A stretch of DNA of 64,000 nucleotides from Leucobacter muris (GTDB lineage: Bacteria > Actinomycetota > Actinomycetes > Actinomycetales > Microbacteriaceae): NCBI RefSeq assembly GCF_004028235.1, contig NZ_CP035037.1:310001-374000 (forward strand), read 5' to 3'. The position numbers and the translations under genes are program-made. The stretch's first letter is position 1. Each line of letters begins with the position of its first letter. Under the pieces are notes generated by a model that had not been told where the DNA came from, searched no databases, and saw only the letters and a list, made by a program, of their open reading frames with translations. Positions 9,801-16,607 of this stretch are shown here, piece after piece.

Positions 9801-9833
9801 GCAGACCCCGGCGGCGAACCGCCGGGGCCCTGA
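3831..9833 (+). CDS. Giant surface protein with Ig-like/cadherin-like repeats and fibronectin type III domains
   Basis: 2000 residues from the ATG at 3831, which overlaps the kinase stop; a GTG three bases earlier is also possible. A basic N-terminus and one membrane helix (about 22-46) predict a type II protein with nearly everything outside. After an Asp/Glu/Gly-rich insert (about 120-160) come tandem Ig-like modules marked by VLLNDYDP (~485), IPVLDNDVAPP (~875) and PLDNDTDP (~1080), then fibronectin-III-like segments from about 1560 onwards. Cys-containing loops appear in the last third. It ends in a Pro/Gly-rich tail with no sorting signal. Similar proteins accompany this kinase/MoxR/FHA cluster in actinobacteria. 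A role as the external sensing or adhesive partner of the sensorless kinase is inference. Confidence 0.85.
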   Translation: MARGDRAQRVRGQAARSRRSRLITWISGAAALAMIATIAVVAAGYDARETPREDPSVWAMRGSGQYARVNTLTAEIDTVRRVEDPSGVLQSGSSGAVLSHGNGRIWDIDPTMPRDLVEDGGSTDQGTDQDAEGNEDGEAGAETGGGNASATTDPAGAAGEGPVAARAPDGTRDTVAAGDAVVFRTEDGDVFLARFAGGAGAAGGLGDPVLLDPLADSDAGDADAEENEGEGARFASSAVALDAEGRLVLFSAEAGELRWYDVERGRFMGVDEAPAGVPGEGVQLAIVAGDWVLFDAESGRLWREGSDQPVEFDAGADARLQSSSTRSAGGESLVADGSGLWSVTERGAERIDAGDGTPVQPIQLGESRYAAWVGQSGARLWSSAEGAMPLELDGSVEMPGQPDPVFRSNGTSALLSEQGTGMMWTLPEGRLIPVEQWSLVDPPKERSGTVVVADVAEQEPPVAVNDAFGVRAGEPAPLPVLLNDYDPNRKDVLTIVPDGLGEGLAPEFGAVSLLSDGQSLVIQPAPDARGTASFSYRITDGVHVSEPATVSLTVVAPDVNSAPEWCPVEGCQREWPSPELAPGGTLVLPILEGWVDPEGDPMMLASARPVNAEDPVRVLVTGDGRFALRHADPNAGDSDVPVRVQVADSHGETTERDMIVQIRSNARAEMHPIASTAIVDQPAITRPLNRIVGGSGSYALVDASLQSGSAEVGVNLGAGTVEVRAKQAGTSLVAVTARDTGTDAEITGVLRVTALDSRPQLGLPPLRAFVRPLADTTIDVLDAVPGANSRALVVRSASVVDGELRADVLEHAQVRVSGSTPDGAPGRIGSADVVIEEGAEASTARLTVFQVAESGEGGAIAVADNITVRAGAVADIPVLDNDVAPPGQRLVLHPEIGGSGAKGELAFASGNTLRYLAPDQPGSYTLTYTAYGASTPEASDVGQVRVTVLPREGNRDPQPASLTVRLAPGERSTVRVPLSGVDPDGDRVRLVGVSASEDPQLTASIVSRSAALQVEASRNVAPGVQTLAYTVRDGFGGEAEGRLRVILVEETGGSRAPVVFSDYVRMVKGAAAPAVVRPLDNDTDPAGGRLELVEVVPNVPGGEDSPQYRRLQERLDLSQLKRGRVVVRGAEELGTVSYRYTVRSSASSSTADGLIVVQVSARVGQQAPTVRDTVLSARDRAELERGGVDVVTDRVHWAAGDPGSLTLSVWVGAADRFTASGSRISGAYRAEGDLVPFRLTGEDLSGAQVQTFGFLVIPPLDELRLTLKPGLAPLSVNEGKTIEARLADLVDLASGDRAEFKTGAFPVQRGQASCEATSATTLRYSAGKEGPWGDSCLISVKLAEQKAWTQLSVPVQIVPDEPVAELEPLTRTVAPGVSQTIDLVDMVRWQGGRQGDTARLEFQVSGGGGGFEVAQSGSQLEVRARADAVPGREDVLVVSVASGGGSQAPLALRVGEAAKDTPRGATVALNCTVGSDCRAQLIGAPGEYDPFQGKTGGGLRLESVDASGCAVAALQMSGDGVSATWPQGSGGPGGKCTATYTVRDAQNRLGQGRIELDAQGVPRRPSSITASAYTANSVTLSVTLSDETSHPATEGVRVLMDGAPSSGSCAGSGSSYRCTVGGLVNGEKHSFTAVAFNAVGDSAPTANAVQAWAYERPDAPRVEWRQVSAETADAGTLRFQINGRPGTSGYRIATPAGTTSVSGQNTMATVPNIPVGNPTVTIVPLSAFEPPDGDSAEGSNWSENVRVTGRPVVSITAGESAQGSNTATVHVSVDSRGAEGTRYGVTKHSFCNPNNGGEGGTETVTGTAYHPLTVTACAENEWGPALATASVTVNVGGTPPAPTVTAGYTIGPGATVSGSTASYTLTSGPSVSATSGHTLDYRVNGSSVGSSFPSSMTPGAAYSVAQCKNGVCSDAVSIPGNAPGPVSVDLSGCIPSNATTAELLARVSEHARSSASPTFDHAGGTLTVLWTGAYSSLSTLEAAVCAQPDPADPGGEPPGP

Positions 9834-9933
9834 GCCGGGATTCCCGGCCCATGACCCCGATCCCTCGGTCGTACCGGCGATCCCGAACCCGACCCAGCCC
9901 ATCAGCCCCCTCAGCGAGCAGAAGGAAGCACAG

Positions 9934-10959
9934 ATGACACCCGAGCCGCAGCCGAACAGCGCCCCCCTCGGTGCCCGAGTCGCCGCCGACGCCGTCGGCC
10001 CGATCACCGACGAGCGGGCCCGATGGGCGTGCGAGGCCGTGCGCACCGTCGCCGACGCGATCGAGGTGGCGATCCAGGGCAAGCGCCGCGTGATCGAACT
10101 GGTGATCGCCACCGCGATCGCCGGCGGGCACGTGCTGCTCGAGGACGTGCCGGGCACGGGCAAGACCGCGCTCGCCCGTGCCCTCGCGAAGACGATGCAC
10201 GGCACCTCGTCGCGCATCCAGTTCACGCCCGACCTGCTGCCCGGCGATGTCACCGGCATCACCGTCTACGACCAGAAGCAGGGCATCTTCGAGTTCCACG
10301 CGGGCCCGATCTTCGCGAACGTGGTGCTCGCCGATGAGATCAACCGGGCGAGCCCGAAGACGCAGTCGGCGCTGCTCGAGGTGATGGAGGAGCACCAGGT
10401 CACCGTCGACGGCCAGACCCACCCCGTGGGCGAGCCCTTCCTGGTGATCGCCACCCAGAACCCCGTCGAGCAGGCCGGCACCTACCGGCTGCCGGAGGCG
10501 CAGCTCGACCGCTTCATGATCAAGACCTCGATCGGCTACCCGGACGACGCCGCCATGATGCGCATCCTGCAGCAGATCGCCCGCACCCCCGAGGTGCCGG
10601 CCGTGATGAACGCGGGCACCCTCACGCAGCTGCAGCAGTTCGCGCGCGCCGTCTCGGTGAGCCCGCTCATCGCCTCCTACGTATCGCAGCTCGTCGAGGC
10701 CAGCCGCCGAGCCGGCGAGGTGCGCCTCGGGGCCAGCGTGCGCGGCGCGCTCGCCCTCGTGCGCATGGCGTCGGCGTGGGCGCTCGTCTGCGGCCGCTCC
10801 TACGTCACACCCGACGACGTGCGCGAGCTCGCCATCCCCGTGCTCGCGCACCGCCTCGTGCTCGAGCCCGAGGCCGAGTTCGACGGAGTCACCGCCGAGG
10901 CCGTGATCGGGCAGATCCTGATCGACACCCCCGTTCCGCAGGAGAACGGCACGGCGTGA
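9934..10959 (+). CDS. MoxR-family AAA+ ATPase
   Basis: 341 residues. Walker A is DVPGTGKT (71-78) and Walker B is VVLADEIN (Asp134, Glu135), followed by the MoxR sequence TQNPVEQAGTYRLPEAQLDR. MoxR ATPases act as chaperone-like assembly factors, typically with a DUF58 partner, which is the next gene here. The ATG follows a clear AGAAGGAAG site. A 100-base gap separates it from the giant surface gene. Its TGA overlaps the GTG of the DUF58 gene. Confidence 0.95.
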   Translation: MTPEPQPNSAPLGARVAADAVGPITDERARWACEAVRTVADAIEVAIQGKRRVIELVIATAIAGGHVLLEDVPGTGKTALARALAKTMHGTSSRIQFTPDLLPGDVTGITVYDQKQGIFEFHAGPIFANVVLADEINRASPKTQSALLEVMEEHQVTVDGQTHPVGEPFLVIATQNPVEQAGTYRLPEAQLDRFMIKTSIGYPDDAAMMRILQQIARTPEVPAVMNAGTLTQLQQFARAVSVSPLIASYVSQLVEASRRAGEVRLGASVRGALALVRMASAWALVCGRSYVTPDDVRELAIPVLAHRLVLEPEAEFDGVTAEAVIGQILIDTPVPQENGTA

Positions 10960-12341
10960 GCGGCGAGAGCACCCAGCGCCGTCTGTTCCGCACCGCCACG
11001 CGCGGTACGCGGCACACTCGGGGCACCCGAACGGGGTCTCGTCTCGGCGAGACCCGCACGTCGACGCGCGCGCTCGACCCGACCCAGCGCCGCCGCGTCG
11101 TCACGCGCCGGTGGTGGCGCCGCACGCGTCGACGCGCCGGACGCGTCTGGCGCGGTGTGACCCAGGCGGTCACCCCGCTGGGCTGGTTCGTGCTCGCGGT
11201 CACGGTCGTCGGCGCGGTGCTGGGTGCGGCGTTCTCGTGGGTCGAGGCCTGGTTCGCCGCCGTGGTGGGCGGCCTGCTGCTCATCATCGCGGCACCGTTC
11301 CTGATCGGCAGCCGGGCCTACCGGGTGCGGATCGCGCTCGACCGCAAGAGCGTGACGGTGGGCGGCGAGGTGCAGGTGAGGGTGCTCGTCGAGAACGGCG
11401 GATCGCGGCCGGCGCTGCCGGCGGTCACCGAACTGCCGGTGGGGCCGGCGCTGCGGGAGCTCACGATCCCGTTCATCGGTGCGGGCGCCTCGGTGGAGCT
11501 GCCGGTGCGGGTGCCGGCCGTGCAGCGCGGCGTGGTGCCGGTCGGACCGCTCACCGTCGCGCGCCGCGACCCCGTGGGGCTGCTGCGACGCGAGGTCACC
11601 TGGCAGGAGCGGCACCTCGTGCACGTGCATCCCGCCATCGCGGCGCTGCCGCAGAACTCCGCGGGCCTCGTGCGCGATCTCGAGGGCACCGCGAGCCGGC
11701 GCCTCACCGACTCCGACCTCTCGTTCTACGCGGTGCGCGAGTACGCGCGGGGCGACGCCATGCGGCACGTGCACTGGAAGTCGACGGCCAAGACCGGCAC
11801 GCTCATGGTGCGGCAGTACGAGGAGTCGCAGACCGCCCGCGTCGCCGTGCTGTTCGACGCGATCCGCGAGGAGTACCAGAACGACGACGAGTTCGAACTC
11901 GCCGTGAGCGTGGCGGCGTCGATCTCCGTGCAGGCGGTGCGGGAGGGGCGCGAGCGCTTCGTCGCCTCCGCCTGGGCGCCGGGCCGGGTGCGCCCCAGCA
12001 TCGACGGACTCGAGGAGCTGCCCTCGCGCGACCCGCAGCAGCTGCTCGACGCCTGGGCCGAGCTCGAGGCGGCCCCGGACGGGCTGCCGTTCGAGCTGCT
12101 CGCACGGGGCCTCGCCCAGTCGCGCCGCCCGCTGTCGATCGTGGCGATCGTCACGGGATCCGGAGCCGACCTCACGCGCATCCGCCGGGCCGCGATCGTC
12201 TTCAACCCGGACGTGCACGTGCTCGCGGTGCGCTGCGAGCTGCACTCGGAACCCCGTGCGCAGCGCATCGACCCGCTCGCCATGTTCACGGTGGGCGCTC
12301 TCGGCGACCTGCCGCAGCTGATGATCAGGGGCGCGCTGTGA
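10956..12341 (+). CDS. DUF58 domain-containing membrane protein
   Basis: 461 residues from a GTG that overlaps the moxR stop (GTGA), with AGGAGAA eight bases upstream. The frame is open much further 5', but that part is the moxR gene in another frame. An Arg-rich N-terminus (1-70) is followed by two membrane helices (about 75-115) and the DUF58 signature ARGDAMRHVHWKSTAKTG (about 263-280). DUF58 proteins have a von Willebrand A-like fold and work with MoxR ATPases; the biochemical function is not established. It overlaps the next gene by four bases. Confidence 0.92.
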   Translation: MSGESTQRRLFRTATRGTRHTRGTRTGSRLGETRTSTRALDPTQRRRVVTRRWWRRTRRRAGRVWRGVTQAVTPLGWFVLAVTVVGAVLGAAFSWVEAWFAAVVGGLLLIIAAPFLIGSRAYRVRIALDRKSVTVGGEVQVRVLVENGGSRPALPAVTELPVGPALRELTIPFIGAGASVELPVRVPAVQRGVVPVGPLTVARRDPVGLLRREVTWQERHLVHVHPAIAALPQNSAGLVRDLEGTASRRLTDSDLSFYAVREYARGDAMRHVHWKSTAKTGTLMVRQYEESQTARVAVLFDAIREEYQNDDEFELAVSVAASISVQAVREGRERFVASAWAPGRVRPSIDGLEELPSRDPQQLLDAWAELEAAPDGLPFELLARGLAQSRRPLSIVAIVTGSGADLTRIRRAAIVFNPDVHVLAVRCELHSEPRAQRIDPLAMFTVGALGDLPQLMIRGAL

Positions 12342-14854
12342 GGCCGGAGCGGGCGGCGGCCCGGGCCGCCTGGGGAGCGGCGGCTGCGGCAGTGGCGCTC
12401 GCGCTCGGCGTGTGGGCGGCCTGGCCCATCTACCGCACGCCGTGGCTCTGGCTCGTCGCCGGGGTCGCGCTCGTGCTGGGCGCGGGCATCGCGTGGCTGC
12501 GGGATCGGCTGCGCCTCGGCCCGATCGTGCTGGCGGCCGTGACGCTCGCGGCCTTCGCGCTCACGGTCGTGCCGGTCGCGGTGCCCGAGGCGATGCCGCC
12601 GGCGCGCGGCGGCGGGGGGCTGCTGCGCGGACTGCTCGACGGGCTCGCCGCCGTCGCCCTGGGATGGAAGCAGCTGCTCACCCTCACGCTGCCGGTCGGC
12701 ACCTACCGCACGGTGCTCGTGCCCGCCTACGTGGTGTTCCTGCTCACGGCGCTGCTCACCGGCATTCTCGCCCGCCGGTCGGCCCGCGCGGCGACGCTCG
12801 CGGCGGTGCCCCTGCTCGCACCCGTCGCCTTCGGCACGGTGTTCGGGGCGTCTCAGCTGAGCGCCCCGCTGCACATCGGCGCTCTCACCGTCGCGGCGCC
12901 TCGTGAGATCGGGTTGTGGCTCGCGGCCGCAGCGGTGGCGGCCGTCTGGGTGGCGTTCGTCTCGGGCGAGGAGCGCCGCGCCGCCCTCAAGCTCGGCCGT
13001 GCGGCCGGCAGCGTCGCGCGCGGACGGAGCGGGGCGTCGCGGGTGCTCGTCGGCGCGGGGATCGTGGTGGTCGCGCTCGTCGCGGGCACCGCGCTCGCCC
13101 CCGTGCTCGACGCGGGGGCCCGTGCCGTGCCGCGCGACCGCATCGATCCCGAGATCGTGGTGCGCGAGCGGCCGAGCCCGCTCGCCGCCTACCGCAGCTC
13201 CAAGCGCGACGCCGCTCTCGACGCGCCCCTCTTCTCGGTCTCGTCGACGGGCGCGCTGCCCGAGCGGCTGCGCCTCGCGGTGCTCGACGCCTACGACGGG
13301 GTCGACTTCCACATCAGCGACGACGCGGCCGGGCGCTTCACCCGCTTCCCGAGCGGCGATCGTATCGTCGACCCCGAGCGGGTCACGGTGCGGATCGATG
13401 AAGGGTACTCCGACATCTGGGCGCCCGCGGCTCCGCTCGGCAGCCCGCCCGTGTTCACGGGCACGCGGGCCGACGAGCTCGCCGACGCGTTCTACGTGAA
13501 CCGTGAGACGGGCGGTGCGATCGCGGTGCCCCGCGCGGCCGCGTCCGGATCGGGGAGCGCCGCCGGATCGGGGAGCGCCGCCGCGGGGACCGCCTCCGGC
13601 GCGACCGACCGCGCCATCGGGCTCGCCGCGGGCGACGGCTACTCCGCCGACATGCAGACCGCCCCGGATCCCGCGATCGACCGGCTCGGGGAGCCCGGCG
13701 CGCCGAGTTTCGACGTCGACACCGCGCCCGAGCTCGGCGCGTGGATCGAGCGCCAGCACCAGCCCGGCGGCGCCGAGGGCCTCGCCGAACTCATCGATCG
13801 GCTGCGGCAGCGCGGCTACCTGAGCCACTCGATGAGCGGCGGCGAGGGGGAGCGCCTGTGGCTCGACCGGCTGAGCGAGCGGTACGGCACCCAGTTCGAG
13901 CCGAGTGCCGGCGGTCACTCCCTCGCCCGCATCGAGTCCCTCTTCGAGCAGCTCAACGCGCAGCAGCTCGCCGCGGGCGAGAGCGCGACCTCCGCGCAGC
14001 TCGTGGCCGGCGTCGGCGACGACGAGCAGTTCGCGACGGCCGCCGCGCTCATCGCGCGCGCGCTCGGCTACGACGCGCGAGTGGTGGTCGGAGTGCGGCT
14101 CGGGGGAGAGGATCAGGGGGTCGACGGCGTGCCGGCATGCTCGGGCGAGTGCGCGGGCGAGCATCTCGCGGCCTGGATCGAGGCGCGCGGCGACCGCGGC
14201 GAGTGGGTGCCGCTCGACGTCACGCCGCAGGTCGAGCAGCGGCCGGAGCGGTTGGAGCAGGGCGAGCAGCTGCCCGAGTTCCCGACGACCCCGGAGGAGC
14301 GCGACGCCCGCGAGGCGGATCCCCCGGTGGGGCTCGGCGAGCAGGGGGACGGCGACGATCCCGACGCCCCCGTGCCCGGCGCGTCGGCGCTCTGGCCGGT
14401 GCTGCGCGCCGCGGGCCTCTCGCTCGCAGCACTCGCCCTGCTGGCCGCGCCCTTCCTCTTCCTGCCCCTCGCGAAGCGCGTGCGCGCTCGCCGCAGGCGT
14501 TCCGAGCGGGTGCCCGAGCTGCGCGCGCTCGGAGCCTGGGAGGAGATGGTGGATCGCGCCCGCGACGCCGGGGTGCCGGTGCCGGGCAACGCGGCGCGCA
14601 GCGAGATCGCCGCGGTGCTGGGCACCGCGCCCGCGCTGTGGGCGGCTGCGCAGGTGGATCGCGCCGTGTTCTCGCCGCGCGGCATCGACCCCGGCACGGT
14701 CGATCAACTCTGGCGGGCCGCTGACGCGGATCGCGACGAGCGAGCCGTGGGGATGAGTGCGATGGCCAGGCTTCGCGCGGCGTACTCGCTGCGCTCGTAC
14801 GGAATCGGAGTGGGGCGGCGCGGTCGGCCGCACCCGGGAGGTGAGCGCGCATGA
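12338..14854 (+). CDS. Transglutaminase-like (TgpA-type) membrane protein lacking the catalytic Cys
   Basis: 838 residues from a GTG overlapping the DUF58 stop. Five or six N-terminal membrane helices (to about residue 250) precede an extracellular transglutaminase-core region and a C-terminal helix (about 690-710). The core reads GDDEQFATAAALIARALG, where active family members have GDCEQFA: Asp562 stands in place of the catalytic Cys. The His (609, in EHLAAWIEA) and Asp (627, in PLDVTP) are kept. It is therefore probably a non-catalytic, substrate-binding version. It sits in the standard MoxR-DUF58-transglutaminase order. Its stop overlaps the PP2C gene (ATGA). Confidence 0.88.
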   Translation: MRPERAAARAAWGAAAAAVALALGVWAAWPIYRTPWLWLVAGVALVLGAGIAWLRDRLRLGPIVLAAVTLAAFALTVVPVAVPEAMPPARGGGGLLRGLLDGLAAVALGWKQLLTLTLPVGTYRTVLVPAYVVFLLTALLTGILARRSARAATLAAVPLLAPVAFGTVFGASQLSAPLHIGALTVAAPREIGLWLAAAAVAAVWVAFVSGEERRAALKLGRAAGSVARGRSGASRVLVGAGIVVVALVAGTALAPVLDAGARAVPRDRIDPEIVVRERPSPLAAYRSSKRDAALDAPLFSVSSTGALPERLRLAVLDAYDGVDFHISDDAAGRFTRFPSGDRIVDPERVTVRIDEGYSDIWAPAAPLGSPPVFTGTRADELADAFYVNRETGGAIAVPRAAASGSGSAAGSGSAAAGTASGATDRAIGLAAGDGYSADMQTAPDPAIDRLGEPGAPSFDVDTAPELGAWIERQHQPGGAEGLAELIDRLRQRGYLSHSMSGGEGERLWLDRLSERYGTQFEPSAGGHSLARIESLFEQLNAQQLAAGESATSAQLVAGVGDDEQFATAAALIARALGYDARVVVGVRLGGEDQGVDGVPACSGECAGEHLAAWIEARGDRGEWVPLDVTPQVEQRPERLEQGEQLPEFPTTPEERDAREADPPVGLGEQGDGDDPDAPVPGASALWPVLRAAGLSLAALALLAAPFLFLPLAKRVRARRRRSERVPELRALGAWEEMVDRARDAGVPVPGNAARSEIAAVLGTAPALWAAAQVDRAVFSPRGIDPGTVDQLWRAADADRDERAVGMSAMARLRAAYSLRSYGIGVGRRGRPHPGGERA

Positions 14855-15699
14855 ACGGTGTGCCGAACGGAGGGGGCCGCGAACGGCGGCCCGTGATCGC
14901 GGCGGCGGCGCGCACGGATACCGGCCTGCGCCGGGCCGTCAACGAGGATCTGGCGCTCGCGCAGCTGCCGGTGTTCGTGGTGGCCGACGGCATGGGCGGG
15001 CACTCTGCGGGCGACCTCGCGAGCGCTGCGGCGATCGGGGCGTTCGCGCGGCTCGCCGCGCTCGGCGGGGGGCGCCCGCTCGTGATCGCCGACGTCGACG
15101 CGGCGCTCGAGGCGGCTCGCTGCGCGGTCGATGAGATCTCTCGGGAGGCCGAGCGCGGCGCCGGCTGCACCCTGACCGGGGTCGTGCTGGTGGAGCACGG
15201 GGGCGAGCCGCACTGGTATGTGATCAACGTCGGAGACTCGCGCGTCTACCAGCACCGGGGCGCAAGCCTCGCCCAGATCACCTCGGACCACTCGCTGCAC
15301 GCCGAGCTCACCGCGGCCGGTCACGCCGACGCCGCGAGCACCCCCCGCAACGTGATCACGCGGGCGCTCGGCTCCGACGACGCCCGCCACGACGCCTGGC
15401 TGCTGCCACTGCGCACCGGCATGCGACTGCTGGTCTGCTCGGACGGCCTCACCTCCGAGCTCGGCGACGAAGAGCTGCGCGCCGTGCTCACCGTGGGCGG
15501 GCGAGCCGATGCGGTGGCCGACGAGCTGGTGCGGCGCGCCTGCGAAGCGGGTGGGCGGGACAACGTGACCGTGGTGGTGGTCGACACGGTCTCGGACGGC
15601 CTCGGGCCCGAGACCCCGCATGATCCGCTGCCCGATCCGGGGGACGCCGACGAGGTCGACGAGACCACCCTCGAGGTGACGAGGCCGGTGACACGATGA
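14851..15699 (+). CDS. PP2C-family Ser/Thr protein phosphatase
   Basis: 282 residues with the metal-dependent PP2C motifs: RRAVNED (27-33), ADGMGGH (45-51), VGDSRVYQ, CSDGLT and GGRDNVTVVVV. Such enzymes dephosphorylate phospho-Ser/Thr proteins using two metal ions held by the Asp residues seen here. It is soluble and shorter than membrane-bound PstP. Encoded a few genes after the kinase and coupled by four-base overlaps on both sides, it is the likely counter-enzyme of that kinase. Confidence 0.95.
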   Translation: MNGVPNGGGRERRPVIAAAARTDTGLRRAVNEDLALAQLPVFVVADGMGGHSAGDLASAAAIGAFARLAALGGGRPLVIADVDAALEAARCAVDEISREAERGAGCTLTGVVLVEHGGEPHWYVINVGDSRVYQHRGASLAQITSDHSLHAELTAAGHADAASTPRNVITRALGSDDARHDAWLLPLRTGMRLLVCSDGLTSELGDEELRAVLTVGGRADAVADELVRRACEAGGRDNVTVVVVDTVSDGLGPETPHDPLPDPGDADEVDETTLEVTRPVTR

Positions 15700-16496
15700 C
15701 GGGCGAGGAGCGCACGCCGCCGCGGGGCCCGGAGGAGCCCGCGGGTCTCGACGACACCACCACGGTCGTGCCCCGCGGCGAGCGCGGGCGGCGCCGTGAC
15801 GACGCGCCCGTGCCCGGCGAGGCGCCCGTGCCCGTCCTCGACGAGGCTCACGACGACGCCACGGTCGTCGTGCCGCGGCGCGGCCGCCGAGCGGCGGGTG
15901 AGGGCGCCGCCGGGAGCGCCCCGTCTGCGAGCTCTCGGGTGCCGCCGGTCCCGCCCCAAGCGCCGGTGCCCCCGAACGGGTCGGTCCGGAGCGATCCGGC
16001 TCCGAGCGGCTCGTCCCCGAGCGGGTCGTCTCCGGGCGAGCCCGTCGACGACGCGACCGTGATCGTGCGGCGCGGCGCGGCCCCCGGGGTCGACGACGCG
16101 ACCGTGGTGGCTCCTGCGCGGCGCAGGTCCCGAACCGGAGCCCCCGCGCCCGAGCGCCGACGCGATCCGCGTCCGGATCCGCCCGCTTCGCCCGTCGAAG
16201 ACCCGCCGTGGAGCGCGGTGCTGCCCCGCAGCGGCGTGGGAGGCGGCGTGCTGCCGAGCATCTACGGCCCCCGCAGCCCTCGGCAGGGCGCCGACCGCAC
16301 CGACGCCGACGCCGTGCACCGGCGCATCGGGCCTCCGCCGGCCGCAGCCGCGGCCCCTCAGCCCGAACGGGAGCCTCTGCCATCGTTGGCTAGGCGCGCC
16401 CGTCGATCCCGCATCATCACCGTCTCGGCCTACGCGGCCACGGCCGCTGTGTCGGTGCTCGGCCTGTGGGGGGTGGCTCGTCTTGCGTTCGGATGA
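15696..16496 (+). CDS. Disordered membrane protein with four repeated Thr-Val motifs
   Basis: 266 residues that I do not recognise as a named family. About 230 residues of Pro/Ser/Arg-rich, apparently disordered sequence precede one C-terminal membrane helix (about 243-262), so the bulk should be cytoplasmic. Four copies of an acidic-Thr-aliphatic-basic motif occur: DDTTTVVPRG, DDATVVVPRRG, DDATVIVRRG and DDATVVAPARR. Acidic residues before Thr and Val/Ile after it resemble sites used by actinobacterial Ser/Thr kinases and read by FHA domains. Kinase, phosphatase and FHA genes all adjoin it. A phospho-dependent scaffold is my inference. It overlaps the PP2C stop (ATGA). Confidence 0.75.
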   Translation: MTGEERTPPRGPEEPAGLDDTTTVVPRGERGRRRDDAPVPGEAPVPVLDEAHDDATVVVPRRGRRAAGEGAAGSAPSASSRVPPVPPQAPVPPNGSVRSDPAPSGSSPSGSSPGEPVDDATVIVRRGAAPGVDDATVVAPARRRSRTGAPAPERRRDPRPDPPASPVEDPPWSAVLPRSGVGGGVLPSIYGPRSPRQGADRTDADAVHRRIGPPPAAAAAPQPEREPLPSLARRARRSRIITVSAYAATAAVSVLGLWGVARLAFG

Positions 16497-16531
16497 CCGC
16501 CGGAGAACCCGCCATAATCGCACACGGACCT

Positions 16532-16560
16532 TTGCGTCACGGCACGGCCACGGATATCGT
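16532..16560 (+). promoter_or_regulatory. Candidate promoter for the FHA gene
   Basis: TTGCGT at 16532-16537 and TATCGT at 16555-16560 are separated by 17 bases. This is the only gap of more than 100 bases in the second half of the cluster, so a separate promoter for the FHA gene is plausible. Confidence 0.35.
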
Positions 16561-16607
16561 TATGCAGAGTTGATGCCGCAACTCTCGCGTCTGGAAAGCA
16601 GGAGCAC

